Assembly (NCBI RefSeq): GCF_900113045.1 | Contig: NZ_FONY01000001.1 | Coordinates: 1-64,000, forward strand | Direction: 5' to 3' | Length of the DNA stretch: 64,000 bases | DNA from: Thermoflexibacter ruber | Lineage (GTDB): Bacteria > Bacteroidota > Bacteroidia > Cytophagales > Thermoflexibacteraceae | In this document: positions 36,501 to 46,246 of the stretch, in pieces | How the letters are laid out: each line of letters begins with the position of its first letter | How positions within the stretch are numbered: the first letter of the stretch is position 1 | Notes under the pieces: generated by a model | What the model saw: the letters and a program-made list of their open reading frames with translations, nothing else | Databases searched by the model: none | Told to the model about the DNA's origin: nothing | Translations under genes and position numbers: made by a program

Positions 36501-38207
36501 TTAATACCCTATTGCCGCACCGTCGGAGCGGTTCAAGTCTGACGCTCCTTCGTACATTCCATTGGGCAGTCGCAAGATAGCATCGACTTTGCCTAAGCCC
36601 CCAATATCTTGGATTATGTGTCCCATGCTTTGTAAGCGACTTTTTGTACTGTCAGGAATAGCCTCTTTTTCCATGAGAATCACGTCGGGTTGCCACTGGT
36701 GATGAAAACGCTTAGCATTGACTGCCTCTTGCATGGTCATTCCATGCTCTAAGACATTCAAAATCACTTGGAAAACTGTAGTGATGATGGTCGTTCCTCC
36801 CGGGGAGCCAACCACCATGAGCAGTTTTCCATTCTTTTCTACTATGCTTGGGGTCATAGAACTTAACATTCTTTTGTTAGGAGCGATGGCATTGGCTTCG
36901 CCTCCTATAGCCCCAAACTGATTAGGAACTCCTGCTTTTACGCTAAAATCGTCCATTTCATTGTTGAGGAAAAAACCTCCACCCTCCACCATGACTTTTG
37001 AGCCGAAGTAACTATTGAGCGTAGTCGTAATAGAAAAAGCATTGCCTTCCTTGTCAGTTACGGAAAAGTGCGTGGTTTCCACGCTCTCAATCGAGCTTAC
37101 GTTGCCTTCTTTGATTTCTGCCGAAGGAGTTTTTTGTGTAGGTTTGATGCTGGCGTTTCGTTTTTTATTGTACTCAGGGTTCAGAAGCATTTCTTGGGGA
37201 ACTTTGTAAAAATCAGGGTCGCCTAAGTGCGTAGCACGGTCAGCATATACCCTACGTTCCAATTCGGTCATGATGTGAATAGTTTGCGAATTGAGCAGTC
37301 CCCATTTTTTAATTGGGTAGTTCTCAGCCCCTTGCATCAATTGGAGTAGCGCAATTCCCCCACTTGAAGGCGGTGGCATAGAAATAATCTTGCAGTTTTT
37401 GTACTGTGTAGTTACAGGAGTACGCCAAACGGCTTTGTAGTTTTCTAAATCTTGTTTGGTGATGATTCCCCCACCTTTTTCCATTTCTTTGGCAAAAAGT
37501 TCGGCTGTTTCTCCTTTGTAAAAGCCATCTCTGCCCTTATCTCTGATGCGTTCTAAAGTTTTTGCCAAGTCTTTGTAATAAATCTTATCACCTTCTTGCC
37601 AAGGTCGGTCATCTCTGACTACGTGAATTTTGTAGCGGTTGGTTTTGAGGAACTGTTCTTTGGAGCGATTGAGGTATTCAGCTTCTCGCTTAGTCAATAA
37701 AAAACCATTGTTTGCCAAATCAATCGCAGGTTGGATAAGGTCTTTCCAAGCCATTTTGCCTAATTTTTGGTGCATTTGGTACATGGCATCTACTGAACCC
37801 GGCACCCCTACGGCTAAGTGTCCTATCAAACTCAAGTCTTTGATAACATTGCCATCTTTGTCCAAAAACATATCTCTATGGGCTTTGGAAGGGGCTTTCT
37901 CTCTGCCGTCTATGCTTCCTATTTCTCCATTTTTCAAGCGATAAACTACAAAAGCACTTCCTGCAATATTTCCCGCCACAGGATAGACGACTGCCAAAGC
38001 AAAAAAAGTGGCTACCGTAGCATCAGCCGCATTCCCTCCCCTTTTCAAAATTTCTACACCTACCTGTGAGGCAAGAGGATGGGCGGAGGACACCATGCCG
38101 TTCTTTGCCAAAGTACCTCGATTTTCCGACTTTTTAGGAAGTGGTTGGCAAGAAAAAATAAGTACAAGTGTGGCAAGAAAATAGATGTATTTTTTTATCA
38201 TAGTCAA
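36501..38207 (-). CDS. ggt: Gamma-glutamyltransferase, lipoprotein form
   Basis: The 568-aa protein has a lipoprotein signal (YIYFLATLVLIFSC), so it is anchored in the envelope. GGT proenzymes cleave themselves before a catalytic Thr; here that is T378 in VETTHFSVTDKEGNA, which defines large and small subunits of usual size. Further GGT marks are GGNAADATVATFFAL, LNNEMDDFSV and GSPGGTTIITTV. It hydrolyses or transfers the gamma-glutamyl group of glutathione and related peptides. ATG at 38201 is an equally likely start. It is a single gene between two minus-strand genes. Confidence 0.94.
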   Translation of the reverse strand: MTMIKKYIYFLATLVLIFSCQPLPKKSENRGTLAKNGMVSSAHPLASQVGVEILKRGGNAADATVATFFALAVVYPVAGNIAGSAFVVYRLKNGEIGSIDGREKAPSKAHRDMFLDKDGNVIKDLSLIGHLAVGVPGSVDAMYQMHQKLGKMAWKDLIQPAIDLANNGFLLTKREAEYLNRSKEQFLKTNRYKIHVVRDDRPWQEGDKIYYKDLAKTLERIRDKGRDGFYKGETAELFAKEMEKGGGIITKQDLENYKAVWRTPVTTQYKNCKIISMPPPSSGGIALLQLMQGAENYPIKKWGLLNSQTIHIMTELERRVYADRATHLGDPDFYKVPQEMLLNPEYNKKRNASIKPTQKTPSAEIKEGNVSSIESVETTHFSVTDKEGNAFSITTTLNSYFGSKVMVEGGGFFLNNEMDDFSVKAGVPNQFGAIGGEANAIAPNKRMLSSMTPSIVEKNGKLLMVVGSPGGTTIITTVFQVILNVLEHGMTMQEAVNAKRFHHQWQPDVILMEKEAIPDSTKSRLQSMGHIIQDIGGLGKVDAILRLPNGMYEGASDLNRSDGAAIGY

Positions 38208-38269
38208 GCAAGATTAGAGCGTGAAAAGAAAATAAAAATAGAACCAAAGTTTTTTAGCAAAGCTGAGTA

Positions 38270-38277
38270 CAAAGTTA
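38270..38277 (-). promoter_or_regulatory. -7 element for ggt
   Basis: The minus strand reads TAACTTTG, a full match to TAnnTTTG, about 63 bp upstream of the ggt start. No clear -33 element is present, and the neighbouring terminator hairpin starts within 4 bp. Confidence 0.3.
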
Positions 38278-38280
38278 AAT

Positions 38281-38312
38281 AAGCAAAGAGTAGATAGAAT
38301 TCCTCTTTGCTT
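38281..38312 (-). terminator. Terminator after the Gfo/Idh/MocA gene
   Basis: AAGCAAAGAG (38281-38290) and CTCTTTGCTT (38303-38312) are perfect 10-bp complements with a 12-nt loop. Read on the minus strand, it lies just after the oxidoreductase gene and is followed by a T-rich stretch. Confidence 0.65.
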
Positions 38313-38323
38313 TATCTAACAGA

Positions 38324-39478
38324 TTAATATTTTTTAAAAGGATACCATTTTTGAGGGCTTTTGTTTGCCTCTACTACTGTTTCTATGAACGCCATTCCTC
38401 TAACACCGTCTTCTACTGTAGGGAAATCCATATAGAGTGGGTTAGGTGTTTCCCCCTTCAATCTGCTTCTCAGAGTTCTGGCAAAATTGCGGTATATGCT
38501 AGCAAAAGCCTCTAAGTACCCCTCTGGGTGTCCAGGAGGAGGTACTCTGATATGAGCCTTTGTAGCATCATACAAATTTCCTACGCCAGCTCTATATACT
38601 TCTTTTGGCTTACCTAAGTGTTTTACTATTAGTGTGTTAGGCTCCTCTTGTCGCCATTCTAAGCCTCCTTTTTCGCCGTAGATGCGGATATTGAGGTTGT
38701 TTTCATCACCTACGCATATCTGGCTGGCATGCAAGATTCCCTTTGCCCCATTATCAAAATGCAAAAGTACGTTGCCGTCATCATCAAGTTGCCTGCCCTC
38801 CACAAAAATAGTCAAGTCTGCACACAACTCTACGATTTTTAAGCCTGTGATATACTCTGCCAAATTCTCGGCGTGTGTACCTATATCACCCATGCAACCT
38901 GCTGCTCCAGAGCGATTAGGGTCAGTACGCCAAGCCGCTTGTTTGTTGTCCACGGGAGTAGCCAGCCAGCCTTGTGGGTATTCTACGATTACTTTGCGAA
39001 TTTTGCCCAACTCTCCATTTCTGACCATAGCTCTTGCTTGCTTGACCATTGGGTAGCCTGTATAGTTATGGGTAAGTGCAAATAAAAGCCCTGTTTTATT
39101 GACCAAATCTCTGAGTTCAAGGGCTTCCTGCATATTAAAAGCCAGAGGCTTGTCGCAAACTACATGAAATCCATTTTCTAATGCCATCTTGGCAGGCGGA
39201 AAGTGTACGTGATTAGGCGTAACAATAGAAATAAAATCCATTCGCTCCCCTTCAGGAAGTTCTTTTTCTTTGAGAATCATCTCCTCGAAAGAGCCATATA
39301 CGCGATTAGCAGGTAGCATAAGTTCCTCCCCAGAGGCTTTTGACCGAGCAGGGTCGCTGCTGAATGCCCCACACACCAATTCTATTTCTCCATCGATTGC
39401 GGCAGCAATGCGGTGAATTGCACCTATGAATGCCCCTTGTCCACCACCGACCATGCCCATTCTCATTTTCCTATTCAT
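38324..39478 (-). CDS. Gfo/Idh/MocA family oxidoreductase
   Basis: The 384-aa protein has an N-terminal Rossmann fold (MGMVGGGQGAFIGAIHR; then DFISIVTPNHVHFPPAKMAL and GFHVVCDKPLAF with the conserved Lys of the EKP/DKP motif) and a C-terminal dimer/substrate domain with GDIGTHAENLAEYITG. This group oxidises or reduces sugars and inositols with NAD(P). The substrate is unknown. There is no signal peptide, so it is cytoplasmic. It is a single gene with a terminator behind it. Confidence 0.9.
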   Translation of the reverse strand: MNRKMRMGMVGGGQGAFIGAIHRIAAAIDGEIELVCGAFSSDPARSKASGEELMLPANRVYGSFEEMILKEKELPEGERMDFISIVTPNHVHFPPAKMALENGFHVVCDKPLAFNMQEALELRDLVNKTGLLFALTHNYTGYPMVKQARAMVRNGELGKIRKVIVEYPQGWLATPVDNKQAAWRTDPNRSGAAGCMGDIGTHAENLAEYITGLKIVELCADLTIFVEGRQLDDDGNVLLHFDNGAKGILHASQICVGDENNLNIRIYGEKGGLEWRQEEPNTLIVKHLGKPKEVYRAGVGNLYDATKAHIRVPPPGHPEGYLEAFASIYRNFARTLRSRLKGETPNPLYMDFPTVEDGVRGMAFIETVVEANKSPQKWYPFKKY

Positions 39479-39788
39479 AATCTTTTACTGTTTAAGGTTG
39501 TGATAAATTGTTAGTGATGAGTAATAGGTTGTATTAATTAATAATCCAAAATTAGAGTTTTCTTAGAAAAATACTAAGGATTGTAATTTTTTTTGAGGAA
39601 TAAAAAAAAGTAAAATGCTTAACTTTGCCGTAAAATTTGCATAGAGAAAAACTAACTCGCGAACTTTTTACCTAAGAGCCTAAATATACATCTTACATAA
39701 ATTTTCACTTTTTTGATAAGAAGGCTAATTTCTTTGCATTTGGTTTTCTTGATTGTTTTAATTGAAAAATTTAAAAAAATTTAATCCT
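39479..39788. other. Divergent intergenic region before the M28 peptidase gene
   Basis: This 310-bp A+T-rich gap carries TAATTTTG on the minus strand (39554-39547) for the oxidoreductase gene and TAACTTTG on the + strand (39620-39627) for the peptidase gene. Neither has a well-placed -33 element. No RNA gene, repeat or coding frame is seen. Confidence 0.45.
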
Positions 39789-40757
39789 ATGAAGCAGGCT
39801 TTACATTGTTTTTTCTTATTTATTGCATTTACACTTTTATTAGCGAATCCATTATCTGCACAAGGAAAGTTCAATGCACTTCAACTTTTGACAGACATCA
39901 AAGTACTCTCCTCTGATGAGTTTCAAGGAAGAAAAGTAGGCAGTTCAGGTAGTAAAAAAGCACAAGAATATATTATTAAGCGATTCTTGGAGTACAAACT
40001 CATGCCTTTTGACGGTTATTTTGAGCAAAATTTTGCTTTTACTCCTGCTTTTTCTATCAATTCTACGCCTAATACTAAAATCAATGGCACCAACCTCATT
40101 GGCTATATTGAGGGAAAACTGAACAAGGATATGTACATCGTGCTTACGGCTCACTATGACCACTTGGGGATTCGCAATAACGAAATTTACAATGGAGCAG
40201 ATGATAATGCCTCTGGGGTAGCTGGCTTATTTGCCATTGCTGAGTATTTCCAGAAAAATAAGCCCGACCACTCTATTATTTTTGTGGCGGTAGATGCAGA
40301 AGAGATGGGACTGAAAGGGGCATATCATTTTGTAGATAACCCGCCTGTTCCCAAAGAAAAGATAGTGATGAACATTAATATTGATATGATAAGCCGTAAC
40401 GAAAAAAACGAAATTTATGCTTGCGGGACTTATCACTACCCTTTCTTAAAAAACTACATGAGTAAAAACACGGTCAAACACGAGGTTACTTTAAAATATG
40501 GACATGATGTGCCTGAATCTATCAGTGGAGGTGCGCAGGATTGGACTTTTGCCTCTGACCATGGACCTTTTCATAAGGCTAGTATTCCTTTTATCTATTT
40601 TGGAGTAGAAGACCACCCCGACTATCACCGACCTACTGACCGATTTGATACTATCAACCAGGTATTTTTTATCAAAGCAACCGAATTGATATTGGATTAC
40701 GTTATACTTTTTGATAAATATTTGAAAGCAGTTAAAAACGATAAGGTAGGAAAATAG
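39789..40757 (+). CDS. M28 family zinc peptidase, secreted
   Basis: ATG at 39789 gives a 322-aa protein with a signal peptide (ALHCFFLFIAFTLLLANPLSAQG). The frame is open back to TTG 39762, but the later ATG places the signal correctly. M28 metal-ligand motifs are present: LTAHYDHLG, GADDNASGVAG, VAVDAEEMGLKGA, NINIDMISRN and, near the end, GVEDHPDYHRPTD. It is probably a periplasmic aminopeptidase. It sits 64 bp before the PPIase gene in the same direction, in line with a role in envelope protein turnover. Confidence 0.9.
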   Translation: MKQALHCFFLFIAFTLLLANPLSAQGKFNALQLLTDIKVLSSDEFQGRKVGSSGSKKAQEYIIKRFLEYKLMPFDGYFEQNFAFTPAFSINSTPNTKINGTNLIGYIEGKLNKDMYIVLTAHYDHLGIRNNEIYNGADDNASGVAGLFAIAEYFQKNKPDHSIIFVAVDAEEMGLKGAYHFVDNPPVPKEKIVMNINIDMISRNEKNEIYACGTYHYPFLKNYMSKNTVKHEVTLKYGHDVPESISGGAQDWTFASDHGPFHKASIPFIYFGVEDHPDYHRPTDRFDTINQVFFIKATELILDYVILFDKYLKAVKNDKVGK

Positions 40758-40821
40758 TTTTAAGATTACATAGTAGTATAGTATAAGCATAGAACATTTG
40801 ATTCACTAAATTGAAAATAAA

Positions 40822-43143
40822 ATGATAGATAGTTATAATCGCTTTCTAACCAAGCAATTAGCATATTTATTTTTCATAAGTTTTATTTTTACATGGGCTT
40901 GCCAAACTGCCAAGCCTACTACCCAAGCTACCAATTTTACTACTGATGCCCCCGTTGAAGTCAAGGAAACCCCTTTGATTACAGTAGGCAAAAGTGTAGT
41001 TTCTGTAGGAGAGTTCAAATATGTATATGAAAAAAATAACCCCAAAGATGCCAACATCTATTCTGCGGAAAGCATCAAAGAATACTTAGACCTTTTCACT
41101 AACTTCAAACTCAAAGTAGAAGAGGCTAAAAACTTGGGTATGGATACTACTAAGGAGTTCATCAATGAATTTACAGAATACAAAAAACAGTTAGCCAAAC
41201 CATACCTCACGGAAAACAAAGTAACCGATGACTTGGTCAAAGAGGCTTATGAAAGACTAAAAGAAGAAGTACATGCCTCTCACATCTTGATTAAAGTAGA
41301 ACCTGAAGCAGTCCCTTCCGATACATTGGAGGCTTTCAACAAAATACAAGCTATCCGCCAAAGGTTACTTGCAGGGGAAAATTTTGAAAAATTGGCAATG
41401 GAACTCTCAGAAGACCCCTCTGCAAAGCAAAATAAAGGCGATTTAGGCTATTTTACTGCCTTGCAAATGGTGTATCAGTTTGAAGATATGGCTTATAAAA
41501 CCCCTGTAAATCAGATTTCACCTATTTTTCGTACTCGTTTTGGCTATCATGTAATTAAAGTACACGAACGTCGCCCCTCTAATGGAGAGGTGAAGATTGC
41601 CCATATTTTTATCCGAACCGATACAGATTCGGTACAAGCAGCAAATAAAATTATGGAAATAGATAAACGCTTGCAGCAAGGGGAATCTTGGGAAAAACTG
41701 TGCCTTCAATACTCCGAAGATACACGAAGTAAGCCTAACAATGGTATCTTAGACCAATGGTTCTCCTCAGGCATGTTAGTCAAACCTCTGGAAGAAGCCT
41801 CTTTTGGACTCAGAGAAGTAGGACAGATTTCTAAGCCCGTAAGAAGCCCTTATGGTTGGCACATCATCAAACTTATTGAAAGGAAAGGGCTTGCCCCTTT
41901 TTCTGAAATAGAAAATATCTTAAAACAGCGAGTTTCCAAAGATTCACGCTCAGAACTAAATCGTACCTTTTTGGTAAAAAAATTAAGAAAAGAAAATAGA
42001 TTTGAGGAGAATGAGAAAAATAAAGCCTACGCATTTAGTAAAGCAGATAATTCTTTGATAAATGCAATTTGGAACTTCCAACGCTCTGACGAAAATCTCT
42101 CCAAAGTACTTTTCACCATCAATAGAAAACCTTATCGCATCAAAGATTTTTTTGCTTTTGTAGAAAAAGAACAGCAAAACAAGCCCTCACTATCTCCAAT
42201 GCAATACATGGAACTACTCTATAATCAGTTTGTTGAAACAAGTTTATTGACGGAGGAAGAGGAAAACTTAGAAATCAAATATCCGGAGTTTCGCTATTTG
42301 GTCAATGAGTACAAAGAAGGAATGTTACTTTTTAAAATTATGGAAGACCGCGTTTGGGGAAAAGGCATTTCTGACAATCAAGGCTTAGAAAAGTATTTCC
42401 AAGAAAATCGCGAAAAATACAAATGGGATACCAGAGTCAGGGCTGCAATCTATACGTCAGAAAGAAAATCAGTGATAGACTCCTTGAAAATAGAGTTGAA
42501 AAAAGACTACATAGAAGATGTCAGACAGAAATTTGATGAAACTATTTTTCCCAAAAAAGGGATAACGCTGACCTCTCCTCAGTGGGGTGCACTCACCAAA
42601 ATCATAGATTTTATGAAAAAAGATACGGCGGCTGTATTAGAAATTAGAGGGTATTACACACAAGGCGAATCCAACGGCATAGTCCAAGAGCGTATAGACC
42701 TCATCAAATCTTATTTTACAAGTGTAGGTATTCCAGCGAATAAGATAGCACAAAAGAATTTAGGACTAAGTCAAAATAAAAATGGTGGTTTGCAGTACAT
42801 CATGTATTCCAGTGCTAAAACAATGCTCTTGTATAAATTTAACCAGTACAACCCTCTTACGCTCCAATACAACGAGGGAGTTTTCCAAAAAGGAGATAAT
42901 AAAGCATTAGATTTGGTCAAGTGGGAAGTAGGTGAGCATACGGCTTCTGAGGATAACAAATACTACCTTATCATTATCAAAGAAATACAAGCACCTCGTA
43001 ACAAAGAACTTAGCGAAACAAGAGGAGCGGTAATTTCTGATTATCAGCAGTTTTTAGAAAAAGAACTTATCGCTGAGTTGAGAGCTAAATACAAAGTAAG
43101 TATAGATGAGGGAGAGGTAAAGAAACTTCTCAAAAGGCAATAG
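40822..43143 (+). CDS. Parvulin-type peptidyl-prolyl isomerase lipoprotein
   Basis: The 773-aa protein has a lipobox ending at Cys 27 (FIFTWAC), a SurA-like N-terminal helical part, and two parvulin (rotamase) domains at about 150-250 and 257-355. Both show HASHILIK/KIAHIFIR starts and FGYHVIKV/YGWHIIKL ends. A long C-terminal region (360-773) follows; at about 595-665 it resembles part of an OmpA-like peptidoglycan-binding domain (TAAVLEIRGYYTQGESNGIV, then RIDLIKSYFTSVGIPANKI). It probably helps fold outer-membrane or periplasmic proteins. Single-copy context; it ends at a perfect hairpin. Confidence 0.88.
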   Translation: MIDSYNRFLTKQLAYLFFISFIFTWACQTAKPTTQATNFTTDAPVEVKETPLITVGKSVVSVGEFKYVYEKNNPKDANIYSAESIKEYLDLFTNFKLKVEEAKNLGMDTTKEFINEFTEYKKQLAKPYLTENKVTDDLVKEAYERLKEEVHASHILIKVEPEAVPSDTLEAFNKIQAIRQRLLAGENFEKLAMELSEDPSAKQNKGDLGYFTALQMVYQFEDMAYKTPVNQISPIFRTRFGYHVIKVHERRPSNGEVKIAHIFIRTDTDSVQAANKIMEIDKRLQQGESWEKLCLQYSEDTRSKPNNGILDQWFSSGMLVKPLEEASFGLREVGQISKPVRSPYGWHIIKLIERKGLAPFSEIENILKQRVSKDSRSELNRTFLVKKLRKENRFEENEKNKAYAFSKADNSLINAIWNFQRSDENLSKVLFTINRKPYRIKDFFAFVEKEQQNKPSLSPMQYMELLYNQFVETSLLTEEEENLEIKYPEFRYLVNEYKEGMLLFKIMEDRVWGKGISDNQGLEKYFQENREKYKWDTRVRAAIYTSERKSVIDSLKIELKKDYIEDVRQKFDETIFPKKGITLTSPQWGALTKIIDFMKKDTAAVLEIRGYYTQGESNGIVQERIDLIKSYFTSVGIPANKIAQKNLGLSQNKNGGLQYIMYSSAKTMLLYKFNQYNPLTLQYNEGVFQKGDNKALDLVKWEVGEHTASEDNKYYLIIIKEIQAPRNKELSETRGAVISDYQQFLEKELIAELRAKYKVSIDEGEVKKLLKRQ

Positions 43144-43200
43144 TTCCCGCAAATGTATTAGACAAAGGAAAAATATCTATAACTTATTCATAATCTATAC

Positions 43201-43239
43201 TTTAATCCCTAAAGACTTCATCAATATTTAGGGATTAAA
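43201..43239. terminator. Bidirectional hairpin between the PPIase and M48 genes
   Basis: TTTAATCCCTAAA (43201-43213) and TTTAGGGATTAAA (43227-43239) are perfect 13-bp complements with a 13-nt loop, between convergent genes. The T run is short on the + strand, so termination efficiency is uncertain. Confidence 0.65.
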
Positions 43240-43249
43240 TGTAAATAAA

Positions 43250-44071
43250 TTAGTTCCTCATAGGAGATTTTTCATAGTAAGACATGGCTTCTGGCATCAT
43301 TGCTTCCAAATCTCTAATCCTTCTATCGTGTGAAGGGTGAGTAGAAAGAAACTCTGGGGGTTGCTGTCCATTGCTGGCACCAGCCATACGTTGCCAAAAG
43401 GCAGGGGCTTCTCTGGGATCATATCCTGCCATAGAGGAGAAAATCAATCCAATCTTATCTGCTTCGGACTCATGCTGACGAGAGAAACTAAGCAAACCTA
43501 AGTTAGTAACTACCCCTGCGGATTGGAGCAAAATCTGATTGACTAAAGAAGGATTCTTGCTTTGTACAATCGCTCCACCAACAGTAAGCAAGCCATTAGC
43601 AAGTAGCGTTTGGCTCATTCTTTCGTTTCCATGCTCAGCTATGGCATGGGCTATTTCATGCCCCATTACGATAGCTAAACCATTTTCATCTCTACAAATA
43701 GACATGATGCCCGTATAGACTACTACTTTTCCACCGGGCATGCAAAAGGCATTGACCTGTCTGTCTTCCACCACATTGAACTCCCATCGGAAGTCTTGGA
43801 TTCTGTCTGACATTCCTTTTTCTGCCATGTAGGCTTCCACTGCTCTTTGAATGCGTGTGCCTACGCCCCGCACCATGTTTACTTGTGCCTGATTGGTGGA
43901 AAGTCGGTTTTGAGAAAGGAATTGGTTGTACTGGCTAAAACTCATCGCAAGAAGCTCTGAATCTGGCATAAATTTGAGCTGCCTACGCCCTGTTACAGGG
44001 ACAGTATTACAATAGCTAAAAGTGAACGCTATTAAAGCAAGAAATATAAATTTTTTCAAAAATTGTTTCAT
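43250..44071 (-). CDS. M48 family metalloprotease lipoprotein
   Basis: ATG at 44071 gives 273 aa with a lipobox at Cys 21 (IAFTFSYC). An earlier ATG at 44089 would add six residues. The zinc motif is H138-E139-I-A-H142, with a third ligand in ESEADKIGL about 55 residues later. The sequence NTVPVTGRRQLKFMP and DPREAPAFWQRM...STHPSHDRRI fits the YcaL/LoiP-type (BepA-related) envelope proteases, which degrade misassembled outer-membrane proteins. It is a single gene facing the PPIase gene. Confidence 0.92.
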   Translation of the reverse strand: MKQFLKKFIFLALIAFTFSYCNTVPVTGRRQLKFMPDSELLAMSFSQYNQFLSQNRLSTNQAQVNMVRGVGTRIQRAVEAYMAEKGMSDRIQDFRWEFNVVEDRQVNAFCMPGGKVVVYTGIMSICRDENGLAIVMGHEIAHAIAEHGNERMSQTLLANGLLTVGGAIVQSKNPSLVNQILLQSAGVVTNLGLLSFSRQHESEADKIGLIFSSMAGYDPREAPAFWQRMAGASNGQQPPEFLSTHPSHDRRIRDLEAMMPEAMSYYEKSPMRN

Positions 44072-44286
44072 AGTTTTTTTGGGTAGCATTGGTAATGAAT
44101 AATGAAAACAAATAAAAATAGTAATTTTTAGGTAAAGATTTATATAAAGACAAATAAAATTTTTGGTGGTGAGTTAGATTTGCTAAAAATAATTTTATTG
44201 TACCTAAGTTCAGTTTTCCAATGAGGTAATCTTTACCTGATAAGACAAAGATAGGGATTTAAAAATTCCGAGTGATACTATTAAAT

Positions 44287-44332
44287 AAAAAGCAAAAAGC
44301 ACCCCCCAAAGAGTAAGGTACTTTTTGCTTTT
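44287..44332 (-). terminator. Terminator of the susCD operon
   Basis: AAAAAGCAAAAAGCACC (44287-44303) pairs with GGTACTTTTTGCTTTT (44317-44332) with one mismatch and a 13-nt loop. On the minus strand it lies 25 bp past the susD stop and ends in a T run. Confidence 0.8.
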
Positions 44333-44356
44333 AAACCTCTAAATGACTAAGATTGC

Positions 44357-46234
44357 TTAATATCCTGGATTCTGTATCAATTTAGCATTACGATTAATCT
44401 CATCGCGACTGAGTGGTCTGAAATACATTTTGTCCACCCACCTTCTTCTTTCTATTTCCGTGTTGTCCACTACTGTATAGGTATAATCATACACATTCCT
44501 ATCGTGTCTATAGGGTACATGTGGTGTAGCACCAGGTTTAAGCCTTGCCCTCACGTTCATTACTTTTATTCCTCTGCCTACGGTTTCCGCTGGGATAAGC
44601 CACCTACGTACATCATGATAGCGATGTTCCTCATAAGCCAGTTCTATACGCCTTTCATTGCGGTATCTTTGCTTCAAAGCCTCTCCAGCATCTGTTACTG
44701 CGGGCATACCTGCTCTGAACCTGATTTTGTTAAGCCAATTTCTTGCTTCGCCTTCTTCTCCTAATTCTATCAAAGCTTCTACATAGTTGAGAACCATCTC
44801 AGTAGTACGAATAAAAGGCCAAGGAATAACTTGGGCATTAGATTGGTTATCAGGAAGGGCAGGATTAGGGTCTATAAATTTTCTTACATAGTAGCTCGTT
44901 CTACTTCCGTTCCAGTTTTCTATGGGAGATTCACGGGTATCCACCCCGTTAATAATACCACCTTGACCGTTATCATAGTATCCTGATTGGATTTGATTCA
45001 TAGGGTCTAAAGCAGCTACGCTACCCGGTCTTGGTTTCCAAGGAGCCCCGTCATACATAATAGAAACATAAAATCTTGGGTCTCTGTTTAGATATGGGGC
45101 TTGGCTGTGTGCAGGGTTATTCCAATTGAACTTAGTCCCGTCCATCATTTCATAGTCATCTACTAACTGTTGTATAGGCGTATTTCCTCCCCAGTTGTTG
45201 TAACCATTCGGACCGTTGTTGATACCATGTTGCGTACCACCGAGGGGCCACTGACTTTCTGGAGTAAATAAAGCCGAAAGTGTTCTTTGGAATATTAACT
45301 CTGCGGCACCTGCGGGGTCTGCCACTGCACTTTTGCCTCCCATAGCTATAGCATTATAGTTGGCTCTACCTTCGGTAGGAGAAACAGGAGCATTCAAGTT
45401 GAGTTTGTATCCGCTATGTATATCTAAAACTGCTTTTGCGGCATCTCTTGCGGCTTGCCACCTTGCTCTCCTATCACCACTTGTGTAAGCCAACAGTTCC
45501 ATATTAGCAAAATTAGCTATACCTGGTGCCTTAGCTCTTAGACTTGCCGCATCGTGCATATCGCTTGCTGCATAAAGCAAGATACGTGCTTTTAAAGCCA
45601 ATGCTGCTACGCGAGAGGCTCTCCCGGGAGTTTCTGGCTTACCTGTTAGTAATTGAGCCGCTTTGTCTAAGTCGCTAATCATGAATTTCACACATTCATC
45701 ATAAGTATTGCGCGCGACTGCATAATCTTCGTTTAAGCCGTAAGCCTTCTCAATGATAGGTACGCCACCATAAAAACGCACTAATTGTTGATAGTAATAA
45801 GCTCTCAGAAAGTGAACCTCACCCAATAATCTATCTTTCAGTGTTTGATTAGTGAAAGTTGCTTTAGGTAAGTTTTCAATCGCAATATTACACTGCCTAA
45901 TCGCTCTATACATAGCGTTCCAGCTATATGTATCGCTTGTCCATGCTATATTTGAGGGGCTTTCGTTTCCCTCCGTAAAAGTATTGATGTTTCTACCTGC
46001 ATGGGTAAACATTGCTTCATCTGTATATGCTGCCAAAGCCTGCTCCTCAAAGCCTCCATATCCTAAAAAAGCATAGGCTCCATTTACAAAGGCTTCAGAA
46101 AGCGCACCATCACCCCAAGTAGCACTGCTTGATATCCTGTCCTGAGGTTGTGTTTCCAAGAAGTCAGTTTTACAAGATAGCGTAATCAAAGTAGTTAGGC
46201 ATATAATGCCAAGTGTTTTTTTGATTTTTTTCAT
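44357..46234 (-). CDS. SusD/RagB family outer-membrane lipoprotein
   Basis: The 625-aa protein has a lipobox (CLTTLITLSC, Cys near 21) and a SusD-type helical body: FLETQPQDRISSSATWG near the N-terminus, FLRAYYYQQLVRFYGGVPII near 150, and the C-terminal RYRNERRIELAYEEHRYHDVRRW. SusD-like proteins bind oligosaccharides or other nutrients at the cell surface and close the lid on a SusC channel. It lies 12 bp after the SusC-type gene and shares its terminator. The substrate cannot be deduced, since no hydrolase or regulator gene is in the locus. Confidence 0.93.
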   Translation of the reverse strand: MKKIKKTLGIICLTTLITLSCKTDFLETQPQDRISSSATWGDGALSEAFVNGAYAFLGYGGFEEQALAAYTDEAMFTHAGRNINTFTEGNESPSNIAWTSDTYSWNAMYRAIRQCNIAIENLPKATFTNQTLKDRLLGEVHFLRAYYYQQLVRFYGGVPIIEKAYGLNEDYAVARNTYDECVKFMISDLDKAAQLLTGKPETPGRASRVAALALKARILLYAASDMHDAASLRAKAPGIANFANMELLAYTSGDRRARWQAARDAAKAVLDIHSGYKLNLNAPVSPTEGRANYNAIAMGGKSAVADPAGAAELIFQRTLSALFTPESQWPLGGTQHGINNGPNGYNNWGGNTPIQQLVDDYEMMDGTKFNWNNPAHSQAPYLNRDPRFYVSIMYDGAPWKPRPGSVAALDPMNQIQSGYYDNGQGGIINGVDTRESPIENWNGSRTSYYVRKFIDPNPALPDNQSNAQVIPWPFIRTTEMVLNYVEALIELGEEGEARNWLNKIRFRAGMPAVTDAGEALKQRYRNERRIELAYEEHRYHDVRRWLIPAETVGRGIKVMNVRARLKPGATPHVPYRHDRNVYDYTYTVVDNTEIERRRWVDKMYFRPLSRDEINRNAKLIQNPGY

Positions 46235-46246
46235 ATTTAAAAGAAT

